Of a DNA stretch of 64,000 nucleotides, positions 18,262 through 27,158 are shown one piece after another. A program made the translations under genes and the position numbers. Location of the stretch: positions 1,116,001-1,180,000 of the forward strand of contig NZ_AP024883.1 in NCBI RefSeq assembly GCF_024346955.1. The letters run 5' to 3'. Source of the DNA: Vibrio mangrovi (GTDB lineage Bacteria; Pseudomonadota; Gammaproteobacteria; Enterobacterales; Vibrionaceae). Position 1 is the first letter of the stretch. The number at the start of each line of letters is the position of its first letter. A model generated the notes under the pieces. That model saw nothing but the letters and a program-made list of their open reading frames with translations, searched no databases and had not been told where the DNA came from.

Positions 18262-20577
18262 ATGAGCTACGAATTAGATGAAGATATTTTACAGGACTTT
18301 TTAGTTGAAGCAGGTGAAATATTAGAGCTGTTGTCCGAACAATTGGTCGAGCTTGAAAATAATCCTGAAGATAACGATCTTTTAAATGCAATCTTCCGGG
18401 GATTTCATACGGTAAAAGGTGGTGCTGGTTTTCTTTCTTTAACTGAACTGGTTTCAACCTGTCACGGTGCGGAAAATGTCTTTGACATATTGCGTAATGG
18501 TCAAAGAAAAGTGACTGCGGGTTTGATGGACACAATGCTTCGGGCATTAGATACAGTAAACGAGCAGTTTCAGGCCGTACAAGACCGAGAACCTCTGGAG
18601 CCCGCTGACCCTGTATTACTGGAAGAATTACACCGCCTGTCTCAGCCAGCTTCAGCTGATGAAAACGACGAAGATGAAATCTCCCCATCAGCCGATTCAT
18701 TACATGAAGAGCCACCTGTTGTCGAAGAACCAATCGTTGAAACCCCTGTAGAAAATACACCACAGGGCAATACAGCTGCGTCCGATGCCAAAGGTTCGAG
18801 TTCAATTGATGAAATTACGCAGGATGAATTCGAGCAGTTGTTGGATGAACTTCATGGCAAGGGCAAAGCGCCAACGGCTGATTCCGGTTCAAAAACACCG
18901 GCAGAAAAGCCAGCTCAGGCTGCATCACCACAGAGTACAGCCAATGACAGTGGTGATATCACTGACGATGAATTCGAAAAGTTACTTGATGAACTTCATG
19001 GTGTAGGAAAAGGTCCTTCGCTTGAATCTAAAGCACCGGAAACTCCTCCATCAGCAACTCCTAAGGCTCCGGCACCAAAAGCACCAACAGAAAGTTCAAC
19101 AGCCAAATCATCTGCAGCAGCCGGTGATAGTGATCTCATGACTGATGATGAGTTTGAGAAACTATTAGACGAATTGCATGGTGCTGGTAAAGGGCCTTCA
19201 GTTGAAGAGCTGGAAATGGCTGTCAAGCCTGCATCGGCGAATCCAGAACCTGTAGCGAAGGCAAGTGCAGCACCCAAAGCAGCCGTCCAGGCTGAGCCGA
19301 AACCGGCAGCGACACCTCCGGTCAGTGAAAAACCGGCAGCTAAAACTCAGGTTGCAACCAGAGAGTCTAAAGAAGTTGCCGCTGCGAAGAAACCGCAGGC
19401 AGAAGCAACGGTTCGTGTGGATACTTCGACGTTAGATACAATTATGAATATGGTCGGAGAGCTGGTGCTTGTCCGGAACCGTTTACTTAGTCTTGGTTTG
19501 AACAGCAACGACGAAGAAATGTCGAAGGCTGTTTCTAATCTGGATGTTGTGACCGCTGATCTGCAAGGCGCTGTCATGAAAACCCGGATGCAGCCGATCA
19601 AGAAAGTTTTTGGCCGTTTCCCTCGTGTGGTCCGGGATTTGGCAAGAAGCCTGAAGAAAGATATTGTCCTGGAAATGCGTGGTGAAGAGACCGATTTGGA
19701 TAAAAATCTGGTTGAGGCTCTGGCTGATCCATTGATTCACTTGGTCAGAAACTCGGTTGACCATGGTATTGAAATGCCAGAAGACCGGGTAAAAGCTGGT
19801 AAATCCCGAACCGGGAAAGTGCTTTTATCCGCATCTCAGGAAGGTGATCATATCGAACTTTGCATCATTGATGATGGTGCAGGGATGAATCCGGATAAGT
19901 TGCGTGGTATTGCTGTCAAAAAAGGGCTTATGGATGAAGATGCGGCTTCTCGTCTGACAAATAAAGAATGCTTTAATCTGATTTTTATGCCGGGTTTCTC
20001 CAGTAAAGAGCAGATTTCTGATATATCCGGCCGTGGGGTTGGTATGGACGTGGTTAAAACGGCCATTAATACTCTCAATGGTTCGATCGATATTGATTCT
20101 GAGATCGGGAAAGGAACAAAAATTGCCATTAAAGTCCCACTAACCTTAGCAATCCTCCCTACATTAATGGTTGGTGTCGCAGGCAGCCCATTTGCTTTAC
20201 CACTTGCCAGTGTTAGTGAAATTTTCCATCTTGATCTGAGCCGGACTAACGTGGTCGACGGGCAACTGACAATTATTGTTCGTGAGAAGTCGATCCCCTT
20301 GTTCTATCTGCAAAACTGGCTGGCACCTCGTCAGGGCATAATTGAACACCGGAAAGGGCATGGGCATGTTGTTATCGTGCAACTGGGGAACCAGCGCGTT
20401 GGTTTTGTGGTTGATACCCTGATTGGACAAGAAGAAGTGGTGATTAAACCGCTGGATAATTTGTTACAGGGGACTCCGGGAATGGCCGGAGCTACAATTA
20501 CCAGTGATGGACACATCGCGTTGATACTGGATGTGCCTGATTTATTGAAAAACTATGCGGCAGCATCCCGAATCTAG
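18262..20577 (+). CDS. cheA: Chemotaxis histidine kinase CheA
   Basis: This 771-residue kinase couples chemoreceptors to CheY and CheB. P1 is about residues 1-110 with phospho-His H49 in FRGFHTVKGGAGF. Residues about 115-385 form a long Pro/Ala/Glu-rich linker with three copies of an acidic motif. P3 dimerisation follows (LDTIMNMVGELVLVRNRLL), then P4 with the N box LVRNSVDHGIE, and the CheW-like P5. I see no typical P2 CheY-binding domain; the repeat-bearing linker occupies its place. In Vibrio a linker region of CheA called LID binds ParP, encoded three genes downstream. Confidence 0.96.
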   Translation: MSYELDEDILQDFLVEAGEILELLSEQLVELENNPEDNDLLNAIFRGFHTVKGGAGFLSLTELVSTCHGAENVFDILRNGQRKVTAGLMDTMLRALDTVNEQFQAVQDREPLEPADPVLLEELHRLSQPASADENDEDEISPSADSLHEEPPVVEEPIVETPVENTPQGNTAASDAKGSSSIDEITQDEFEQLLDELHGKGKAPTADSGSKTPAEKPAQAASPQSTANDSGDITDDEFEKLLDELHGVGKGPSLESKAPETPPSATPKAPAPKAPTESSTAKSSAAAGDSDLMTDDEFEKLLDELHGAGKGPSVEELEMAVKPASANPEPVAKASAAPKAAVQAEPKPAATPPVSEKPAAKTQVATRESKEVAAAKKPQAEATVRVDTSTLDTIMNMVGELVLVRNRLLSLGLNSNDEEMSKAVSNLDVVTADLQGAVMKTRMQPIKKVFGRFPRVVRDLARSLKKDIVLEMRGEETDLDKNLVEALADPLIHLVRNSVDHGIEMPEDRVKAGKSRTGKVLLSASQEGDHIELCIIDDGAGMNPDKLRGIAVKKGLMDEDAASRLTNKECFNLIFMPGFSSKEQISDISGRGVGMDVVKTAINTLNGSIDIDSEIGKGTKIAIKVPLTLAILPTLMVGVAGSPFALPLASVSEIFHLDLSRTNVVDGQLTIIVREKSIPLFYLQNWLAPRQGIIEHRKGHGHVVIVQLGNQRVGFVVDTLIGQEEVVIKPLDNLLQGTPGMAGATITSDGHIALILDVPDLLKNYAAASRI
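18814..19197 (+). repeat. Three protein-level repeats in the CheA linker
   Basis: Copies start at residues 185 (ITQDEFEQLLDELHGKGKAP), 233 (ITDDEFEKLLDELHGVGKGP) and 293 (MTDDEFEKLLDELHGAGKGP), with low-complexity spacers. Codon choice differs between copies, so they are old rather than fresh duplications. Each predicts a short amphipathic acidic helix suited to partner binding. Confidence 0.85.
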
Positions 20578-20602
20578 TTGACTGGTTGAGATAAGGAAAA
20601 AT

Positions 20603-21742
20603 ATGGCGATAAGAGTTTTAGTGGTTGATGACTCCAGTTTTTTCAGACGTCGTGTTAGTGAAATCATTAACTCGGAATCGCGTTTAGAAGTGATTGACGT
20701 CGCGATCAATGGTCGTGAGGCTGTAGAGAAAGCGAAGCGCTTAAAGCCGGATGTCATCACAATGGATGTAGAAATGCCTGTCTTAGATGGCATTTCTGCT
20801 GTCAAAGAGATTATGGCGGATAATCCGACACCAATATTGATGTTCTCGTCCCTGACTCATGATGGAGCGAGGGCGACTCTGGATGCTCTGGATGCCGGTG
20901 CCATGGATTTCTTACCGAAAAAGTTTGAGGATATTGCCCGGAACCGTGATGAAGCTGTGACTCTGTTGCAACAGCGAGTCTTGGAGATTTCCCGGAAAAA
21001 AGCTTATCTTCGGCGAGTTACTCCTCTTTCTACGTCTCGTCAAAGTACACCAACTGCGACTTCACCTTCATCCAGAACCTCTGTAGGCAGGCCGATACAA
21101 TCGACAAGCCGCCCTTTGAGCGGTGGAGTCAGTTCACCACCACTTCGTTTTAAATCCAGCGGAAAAAAATATCAGCTTACAGCAATCGGTACATCAACCG
21201 GCGGACCTGTTGCGCTTCAGAAAATACTGGTGAAGTTACCGGCAAACTACCCACATCCGATTCTGTTAATTCAACATATGCCTGCAACATTTACCTCAGC
21301 TTTTGCCAGTCGGCTGGATTCATTATGCAAGATTTCAGTGAAAGAAGCAGAAGATGGAGATGTTTTGCGTCCAGGGGTTGCTTATCTTGCTCCGGGCGGT
21401 AAACAGATGATGGTAGAAGGGAGAGCTGGCGCGGCCAAAATCCGTATCCTGGACGGCGGTGAGCGAATGAATTATAAGCCCTGTGTGGACGTAACATTTG
21501 GCTCAGCGTCAAAGATTTACGCAGATAAAGTGCTTTCGATTGTGTTAACCGGAATGGGAGCCGATGGTCGGGAAGGTGCCCGGATGTTGAAACAGGCTGG
21601 TGCAACAATCTGGGCTCAGGATGAAGAAAGCTGTGTTGTTTATGGCATGCCTCAGGCTGTGGCTAAAGCTGGAATTTCTTCTGAGAGTTTGCCTTTGGAG
21701 CGTATAGCCGAGCGTATTTTGGTTGAAGTAGGTCTTGCATAA
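20603..21742 (+). CDS. cheB: Protein-glutamate methylesterase / glutamine deamidase CheB
   Basis: This 379-residue enzyme removes methyl groups from receptors for adaptation. An N-terminal receiver domain has the phosphoacceptor D55 in ITMDVEMPVLDG. A Ser/Thr-rich linker (about residues 133-185) joins it to the CheB catalytic domain with Ser in GTSTGGP, His in IQHMP and Asp in GMGADG. Phosphorylation by CheA activates it. Confidence 0.96.
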   Translation: MAIRVLVVDDSSFFRRRVSEIINSESRLEVIDVAINGREAVEKAKRLKPDVITMDVEMPVLDGISAVKEIMADNPTPILMFSSLTHDGARATLDALDAGAMDFLPKKFEDIARNRDEAVTLLQQRVLEISRKKAYLRRVTPLSTSRQSTPTATSPSSRTSVGRPIQSTSRPLSGGVSSPPLRFKSSGKKYQLTAIGTSTGGPVALQKILVKLPANYPHPILLIQHMPATFTSAFASRLDSLCKISVKEAEDGDVLRPGVAYLAPGGKQMMVEGRAGAAKIRILDGGERMNYKPCVDVTFGSASKIYADKVLSIVLTGMGADGREGARMLKQAGATIWAQDEESCVVYGMPQAVAKAGISSESLPLERIAERILVEVGLA

Positions 21743-21751
21743 GGAAAACCG

Positions 21752-22531
21752 ATGATTGTTTGGAGTATTGCCAATCAGAAAGGTGGAGTAGGAAAAACGA
21801 CAACGACGATTACGTTGGCGGGTTTGTTATGCAAGAAAGGTCATCGGGTTCTTTTGGTGGATACGGATCCGCATGCTTCGCTGACGACTTATCTCGGCTA
21901 TGATTCTGATCATGTTGAGTCGAGTCTGTTTGATCTGTTTCAATTGTCATCACTGAAAGAAGAGTCCGTTCGCCCTCTGGTGATTCAGACTGATATTGAA
22001 GGAATGGATCTGATCCCTGCACATATGTCTCTGGCAACGCTGGATCGTGTGATGGGAAACCGGAGCGGGATGGGACTGATCCTGAAAAAAGCATTACTGG
22101 AATTACGTCATCAATATGATTATGTGCTTATTGACTGTCCTCCGATTCTAGGCGTAATGATGGTGAATGCTCTTGCTGCCAGTGACCGGATTCTAATACC
22201 GGTGCAGACTGAGTTTCTGGCCATGAAAGGGCTGGAGCGGATGATTCGGACACTCAGTATCATGCAGAAGTCACGCAGTCGGGAGTTCAAAGTTACCATT
22301 GTTCCGACTATGTATGATAAAAGAACCAGAGCTTCTTTACAGACTTTAACTCAGTTGAAGAAGGATTATCCGGATCAGGTCTGGACGTCTGCTGTCCCTA
22401 TTGATACGAAATTTAGAGATGCCAGTCTGAAACGTTTACCTGCGTCTCATTTTGCAGAAGGTAGCCGGGGCGTTTTTGCATACAAACAATTGCTTATCTA
22501 CTTAGAGAGGTTAGCGATTAATGAGTCGTGA
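21752..22531 (+). CDS. parC: ParA-like ATPase ParC, polar localisation of chemotaxis arrays
   Basis: This 259-residue ParA-family ATPase has the deviant Walker A KGGVGKTTT, DTDPHAS in switch I and DCPP in the Walker B region. The position directly after cheB and before a CheW-domain protein identifies it as ParC, which recruits chemotaxis arrays to the flagellated pole in Vibrio and passes them to daughter cells. It is not a chromosome-partition ParA: no ParB or parS is nearby. Its end overlaps the parP start by eleven bases. Confidence 0.93.
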   Translation: MIVWSIANQKGGVGKTTTTITLAGLLCKKGHRVLLVDTDPHASLTTYLGYDSDHVESSLFDLFQLSSLKEESVRPLVIQTDIEGMDLIPAHMSLATLDRVMGNRSGMGLILKKALLELRHQYDYVLIDCPPILGVMMVNALAASDRILIPVQTEFLAMKGLERMIRTLSIMQKSRSREFKVTIVPTMYDKRTRASLQTLTQLKKDYPDQVWTSAVPIDTKFRDASLKRLPASHFAEGSRGVFAYKQLLIYLERLAINES

Positions 22532-23564
22532 TGCAGCGTTATCCAGTGAGCAGGCTTTAGACGATTATTTTGCTGCCCTGTTAAATGAAGATGCAGGGGA
22601 GTTAGAGCTGGTTCAAGAAAAAAACTCACAAGTTTCGCAAGAATCTCAAGTTGTACCACAATTACAGACACAGCGTGTCGTTGAAGAATCAGAAGTTAAT
22701 CAGGATGAATCTCTGTTTCCGAACCTTGAGGATGTGCAGCGCTTATTAAACCAACTGGAGTCTTCAAATCCGGTTGATGAAATTGAAGATCTTGCTGAGT
22801 TGCTGGATCGGAATACTCAGAAAATTGTTTCTCATCAGGAGACAGAGGTCGTAGGAGATGAGATTCAGGACTGGGATATTGAACTTCAGTCGGAAGACGT
22901 GATAGAAGTTACAACAGAGGTTGCAGTTGCCGAAGACGAGATAGTTCTGGCGGAAGTAGAAAGTGAACCGCTGGTTGTTGAGCCTGAAGTTGTGACTCAG
23001 TCTGCGGAGGCTGTTCGGGAAGATGTTGATGAACAGCAGGAAATCCAACCAGAGCCTCAAACTCAGGCTGGTGGTGTTGGGGATGTAGTATCCTGGCACA
23101 GTACTGAGCGGGCTGAAGATTTTCAGGTACTGTATTTTGAAGTCAATGAGGTTACATTTGCAGTTCCTTTAGACGAATTAGGTGGCATTCATCGTCTGGA
23201 GAAAGTGAGTCATCTGATTGGCAGACCTCAGTGGTATCTGGGGTTACAGACTAACCGGGATCATCAGTTGGATGTTGTTGATACAGCCCGGTGGGTTATG
23301 TCAGAAAAGTTGATGGATGACAGCTATAAGGAATCATATCAGTATATTGTTATGCTGGGTGATAGCTCATGGGGATTAGCATGTGATCAACTGAAAGGAA
23401 CCGAATTGCTGAACCCAGAAAAGGTTCGTTGGCGTGAACAGGCAGGGAAACGTCCCTGGCTTGCCGGAATGGTAAAAGAAAAAATGTGCGCTCTGATTCA
23501 TGTTGAAGCATTGACTGCAATGTTAAACGCGGGATTAGATGTCAAAGCGCTCGATAATGAATAG
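22521..23564 (+). CDS. parP: CheW-domain coupling protein ParP
   Basis: This 347-residue protein has a long acidic, Val/Glu/Gln-rich N-terminal region (about residues 1-190) and a C-terminal CheW-like domain beginning near FQVLYFEVNEVTFAVPLDEL. In Vibrio, ParP links ParC to the array: its C-terminal AIF domain binds both CheA and receptors and prevents CheA loss. The CheW-like fold is recognisable but diverged from true CheW, encoded next. Overlap with parC suggests translational coupling. Confidence 0.9.
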   Translation: MSRDAALSSEQALDDYFAALLNEDAGELELVQEKNSQVSQESQVVPQLQTQRVVEESEVNQDESLFPNLEDVQRLLNQLESSNPVDEIEDLAELLDRNTQKIVSHQETEVVGDEIQDWDIELQSEDVIEVTTEVAVAEDEIVLAEVESEPLVVEPEVVTQSAEAVREDVDEQQEIQPEPQTQAGGVGDVVSWHSTERAEDFQVLYFEVNEVTFAVPLDELGGIHRLEKVSHLIGRPQWYLGLQTNRDHQLDVVDTARWVMSEKLMDDSYKESYQYIVMLGDSSWGLACDQLKGTELLNPEKVRWREQAGKRPWLAGMVKEKMCALIHVEALTAMLNAGLDVKALDNE

Positions 23565-23611
23565 ATTTACCGAAAACATTAGTGTCGGATTCGACTTAGA
23601 GAGGATAAGGT

Positions 23612-24106
23612 ATGTCTCATACGAATGAAGTAGAAGTGAAAAAAGATAAGTCTAATGATGAAGTGCTTCAGTGGGTGACGTTCCAGTTAGAGGAAGAAAC
23701 TTACGGCATTAATGTGATGCAGGTTCGGGAAGTCCTTCGCTATACTGAGATCGCCCCGGTTCCCGGAGCTCCTGATTATGTTCTGGGCATTATCAACCTG
23801 CGCGGTAATGTGGTCACTGTCATTGATACCCGTTCTCGTTTTGGTCTGATCGATGGTGAAGTGACTGACAATACCCGGATTATCGTGATTGAGTCGGAAC
23901 GTCAGGTGATCGGTATCTTGGTTGATAGTGTTGCAGAAGTGGTTTATTTGCGAACTTCTGAAATTGATACAACACCAAGTGTTGGAACGGACGAAAGCTC
24001 GAAATTTATTCAGGGTGTCAGCAACCGGGAAGGTAAACTGTTAATTCTGGTTGATCTGAATAAACTTTTGAATGATGACGAGTGGGATGAAGTGGCTCAC
24101 TTATAA
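23612..24106 (+). CDS. cheW: Chemotaxis coupling protein CheW
   Basis: This 164-residue adaptor joins CheA to receptors in the array. The typical pattern is present: WVTFQLEEETYGINVMQVREVLRY, PGAPDYVLGIINLRGNVVTVIDTR, and VDSVAEVVYL. The stop TAATG overlaps the next gene by one base. It is the canonical CheW; the preceding ParP carries the diverged copy. Confidence 0.96.
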   Translation: MSHTNEVEVKKDKSNDEVLQWVTFQLEEETYGINVMQVREVLRYTEIAPVPGAPDYVLGIINLRGNVVTVIDTRSRFGLIDGEVTDNTRIIVIESERQVIGILVDSVAEVVYLRTSEIDTTPSVGTDESSKFIQGVSNREGKLLILVDLNKLLNDDEWDEVAHL

Positions 24107-24606
24107 TGAGTAGTGATGTTTTATTAAGCTTTCCCGTCTTGTCCGGGGGAGCTGTTTTTGTCGTTCTCTTACTGATTCTGGCGATTTATCGTTTAAGACG
24201 GATGATTGTGAATCAGTCAGATATTCGTCGGCAGGAATCAAGAACTTTAGACAAGGCACTTCAGAAAGCCAATAAACAAGTCCTTGAGCTTCGATCGGTT
24301 GTTGTTGGTCTGGGGCAGAAAATTTCCGAGCAGGAAGAAGTGATTTTGCATCTGGATGAGCGAATTAAGGAGTTAGAGCAGCAAGATAACGATGCCCGGC
24401 TTTATACTCGTGCTTCAAAAATGGTTCAGCTTGGGGCTGATATCAATGAATTAATTGAGGAATGTGAATTGCCCAAAGCAGAAGCGGAATTGATGCTTTC
24501 ACTTCAGAAAAAGCTTTCCGGAGAGGAAAAAGTTCCGCCTTTAGCATCGCGTCCGGAAGGTAAGCCGTTACAGAAAAAATCACCTCCGACAAAAAGAAGA
24601 GTGTGA
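24106..24606 (+). CDS. DUF2802 membrane-anchored coiled-coil protein
   Basis: This 166-residue protein has one membrane segment at about residues 9-26, a coiled coil at about 40-95 rich in Leu, Glu and Gln, and a helical C-terminal segment (MVQLGADINELIEECELPKAEAELMLSLQKK) that resembles a small helix-turn-helix and is the DUF2802 core. It ends in a basic, Pro-rich tail. The same gene follows cheW in Pseudomonas and other polar flagellates, so a role in flagellar or array organisation is likely but unproven. It closes the operon, followed by a terminator. Confidence 0.85.
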   Translation: MSSDVLLSFPVLSGGAVFVVLLLILAIYRLRRMIVNQSDIRRQESRTLDKALQKANKQVLELRSVVVGLGQKISEQEEVILHLDERIKELEQQDNDARLYTRASKMVQLGADINELIEECELPKAEAELMLSLQKKLSGEEKVPPLASRPEGKPLQKKSPPTKRRV

Positions 24607-24617
24607 TTGAGAAAAAT

Positions 24618-24642
24618 AGGAAGTCTGCGGACTTCCTTTTTT
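24618..24642 (+). terminator. Terminator after the flagellar/chemotaxis operon
   Basis: A perfect 8-bp stem AGGAAGTC (24618-24625) and GACTTCCT (24630-24637), loop TGCG, is followed by a run of T. It separates the che genes from ccmA. Confidence 0.85.
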
Positions 24643-24806
24643 AATTCTTTTAACCCTGTGATTTGTTTCTTTCGTTGATACTGCATCCGGAGGAAATCCG
24701 GGTATACCACTAAAGGTGTATTTCGTTTTATCTGCGCTATGGAGGTGATCTCAGCTCCTGACAGATATGATAGGATAACCCTTCAAAATATAAGAAATTA
24801 AAAAAT

Positions 24807-25430
24807 ATGCTGGAAGTCAAGAATGTGAGTGCTGTCCGTGATGAGCGAATCTTATTTGAAGCCTTGTCATTCACGGTTCGTCCGGGAAATCTGATCCAGA
24901 TCGCCGGACGTAATGGCGCAGGTAAGACGACACTGCTACGCATGATTGCTGGTCTGGGAGATGTCGAACAGGGGCAGATCCTCTGGGATGGTATTTCTGT
25001 TTGCCGGAACCGGGAGCATTTCTATCAGCATTTGCTTTATCTGGGTCATCAGACCGGCATTAAACGTGAACTTTCTGCTTATGAAAACCTTGTTTTTTAC
25101 CAGTTACTACACCAGCGTGAGGTACAGCAGGAAGCTATGTACTATGCTTTGGGGCGGGTAGGACTGGCGGGCAAAGAAGATTTACCGGTTTCACAGTTAT
25201 CCGCGGGACAGCAGCGACGGGTAGCTTTAGCCCGTTTGTGGTTGAGTGATCACCTGCTATGGGTATTAGATGAACCTTTGACGGCGATTGATAAGCAGGG
25301 CGTTCACATTTTGGAAAATCTGTTTCTGGAACATATCCAGCGTGGTGGAATGATCATTCTGACAACACATCAAACATTACTTGAAGAACATCCCGCTTTA
25401 AAAAAAATCCATTTGGGAGAGGTGGTATGA
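24807..25430 (+). CDS. ccmA: Heme export ATPase CcmA
   Basis: This 207-residue ABC ATPase powers the CcmABCD release of heme-loaded CcmE in cytochrome c maturation. It has Walker A GRNGAGKTTL, the signature LSAGQQRRVALAR and Walker B LWVLDEPLTAID. The upstream bases are A/T-rich without a clear Shine-Dalgarno, unusual beside neighbouring genes. It overlaps ccmB by four bases. Confidence 0.96.
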   Translation: MLEVKNVSAVRDERILFEALSFTVRPGNLIQIAGRNGAGKTTLLRMIAGLGDVEQGQILWDGISVCRNREHFYQHLLYLGHQTGIKRELSAYENLVFYQLLHQREVQQEAMYYALGRVGLAGKEDLPVSQLSAGQQRRVALARLWLSDHLLWVLDEPLTAIDKQGVHILENLFLEHIQRGGMIILTTHQTLLEEHPALKKIHLGEVV

Positions 25431-26098
25431 AATCGACGCTTTTGCTCGTTATACATCGCGAGTTACTGGTCGCTTTTCGCCGTCAATCCGAAGTTCTCAA
25501 CCCTATCTGGTTTTTTATTCTGGCAGTGACTTTGTTTCCGTTGGGACTCGGGCCAGAGCCTTCATTACTGGAGCGTGTCGGGCCCGGTGTAATATGGGTT
25601 GCAGCCTTATTATCGTCACTTCTGGCGCTGGAACGTTTGTTTAAAGATGATTTTAGTGACGGCTCTCTGGAGCAGATGCTTATCACACCGAGATCTCTGG
25701 TTGTGGTGGTTTATGCCAAAGCTCTGGCACACTGGCTACTGACTGGTTTACCGCTGATTCTGATTAGCCCACTGTTAGCCGTATTATTGTCGATGACTCC
25801 GGAAACCTGGCTGTCAGTTGTGCTATGTCTGCTGCTGGGGACTCCGACTCTGAGTTTTATCGGAGCCATTGGTGTGGCCCTGACTGTCGGGCTGAGGAAA
25901 GGAAGTGTCATCCTCAGTTTGCTGATACTACCACTCTATATTCCAGTATTGATTTTTGCCACTTCAGCTGCGGAAGCCGCAGCGTTAGATCTGTCATATC
26001 ATGGGCAACTTGCCATATTAGCTGCCATATTTACAGGAACCTTTACATTATCCCCTTATGCGATTTGTTCAGCATTGAGGGTGAGTACGCAGTCGTAG
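25427..26098 (+). CDS. ccmB: Heme exporter membrane protein CcmB
   Basis: This 223-residue inner-membrane protein has six hydrophobic helices and is the permease partner of CcmA in the complex that frees holo-CcmE from CcmC. The N-terminal HRELLVAFRRQSEVLNPIWFF and the RLFKDDFSDGSLEQ segment are family landmarks. Starts within the ccmA stop (ATGA). Confidence 0.95.
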   Translation: MKSTLLLVIHRELLVAFRRQSEVLNPIWFFILAVTLFPLGLGPEPSLLERVGPGVIWVAALLSSLLALERLFKDDFSDGSLEQMLITPRSLVVVVYAKALAHWLLTGLPLILISPLLAVLLSMTPETWLSVVLCLLLGTPTLSFIGAIGVALTVGLRKGSVILSLLILPLYIPVLIFATSAAEAAALDLSYHGQLAILAAIFTGTFTLSPYAICSALRVSTQS

Positions 26099-26181
26099 CG
26101 GTGATTACTGAAAAGGGAGCAACACATTCCTTTTGAATATGTTCCAGAAGACGAATATCACGAGAGAAGAGAGAAACAAAC

Positions 26182-26952
26182 ATGTGGAAATGGTTACATC
26201 CATATGCGAAGCCAGAAATGGCCTATCAACTTAGCGGGAAACTAGCACCTTACTTTTCTGTTATTGCTGCGTTGCTACTGATATCTGGTTCGGTTTGGGG
26301 GCTGGCATTTGCCCCGTCTGACTATCAGCAAGGGGACAGCTTCCGGATTATCTATATTCATGTACCGGCAGCAATTTGGTCAATGGGCGTTTATTTTTCG
26401 ATGGCTGTTGCCGCTCTGATTGGAGTGGTATGGCAGATCCGTCTAGCCGAAATCGCAGCTTGTGCGATGGCACCCATTGGTGCCGTATTTACTTCGGTAG
26501 CTCTGATCACCGGTTCTCTCTGGGGAAAGCCGATGTGGGGCGCATGGTGGGTGTGGGATGCCCGGTTGACATCCGAGCTGATTCTGCTGTTTTTGTATAT
26601 CGGAGTTATTGCTCTTTTCCGGGCGTTTGATGATGAACGTCAGGGAGGAAAAGCGGCCAGTATCTTAGCTATCGTTGGGGTGATTAATTTACCGATTATC
26701 CATTTTTCTGTGGAATGGTGGAATACCCTGCATCAGGGAGCCACGATCACGAAGTTTGCCAAGCCATCCATTGCAACAGATATGCTCTGGCCTCTGTTAT
26801 TGAATATTTTGGGATTTGCCATGTTTTTTGCCGCATTAACCTGTCTGAGGTTCAGAAATGAAATTCTGTACCGGGAACGCAACCGTCCATGGGTCAGTCA
26901 TTTGGTAAGGTCACTTCAGGCTGGGGGTGGCCGGGAAAGAGGAGATAACTGA
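26182..26952 (+). CDS. ccmC: Heme handling protein CcmC
   Basis: This 256-residue inner-membrane protein with six helices loads heme onto CcmE. The tryptophan-rich heme-binding loop is present as WGAWWVWDARLTSELIL near residue 118, flanked by conserved histidines in IHVPAAIWSMG and FSVEWWNTLHQG. It is separated from ccmB by 83 bases, the largest gap inside the operon. Confidence 0.96.
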   Translation: MWKWLHPYAKPEMAYQLSGKLAPYFSVIAALLLISGSVWGLAFAPSDYQQGDSFRIIYIHVPAAIWSMGVYFSMAVAALIGVVWQIRLAEIAACAMAPIGAVFTSVALITGSLWGKPMWGAWWVWDARLTSELILLFLYIGVIALFRAFDDERQGGKAASILAIVGVINLPIIHFSVEWWNTLHQGATITKFAKPSIATDMLWPLLLNILGFAMFFAALTCLRFRNEILYRERNRPWVSHLVRSLQAGGGRERGDN

Positions 26953-27158
26953 TGTATTTTGATTCTTTTCAGGCTCTGCTTTCAATGGGTGGATATGCAG
27001 GATATGTCTGGAGTGCTTTTGGGATTACTTTCGGAATGATGATGGTTCTGCTCTGGGGAAGTCTGCGCAGAAGAAAGCATATTCTCCGGGAAGTTAGTGA
27101 CAGAATTGCCCGTCAGGCTCGGATCGATGCTGCCAAAGCCATGGAGAATACCCTATGA
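26952..27158 (+). CDS. ccmD: Heme exporter protein CcmD
   Basis: This 68-residue single-pass membrane protein belongs to the CcmABCD complex. It has one helix (about residues 11-36, beginning GGYAGYVWSAFGITF) and a basic cytoplasmic tail. It overlaps ccmC by one base and ccmE by four. Confidence 0.92.
   Translation: MYFDSFQALLSMGGYAGYVWSAFGITFGMMMVLLWGSLRRRKHILREVSDRIARQARIDAAKAMENTL

Noticed and set aside
18152..18805. 217-residue open frame on the minus strand inside cheZ/cheA
   Set aside because: It is antisense to well-conserved CheZ and CheA coding sequence and has no recognisable domain; its length comes from codon bias of the real genes.
21752..22531. Chromosome-partition ParA (soj) reading of the ParA-like gene
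   Set aside because: No parB or parS next to it, and its position between cheB and a CheW-domain gene marks the chemotaxis ParC.
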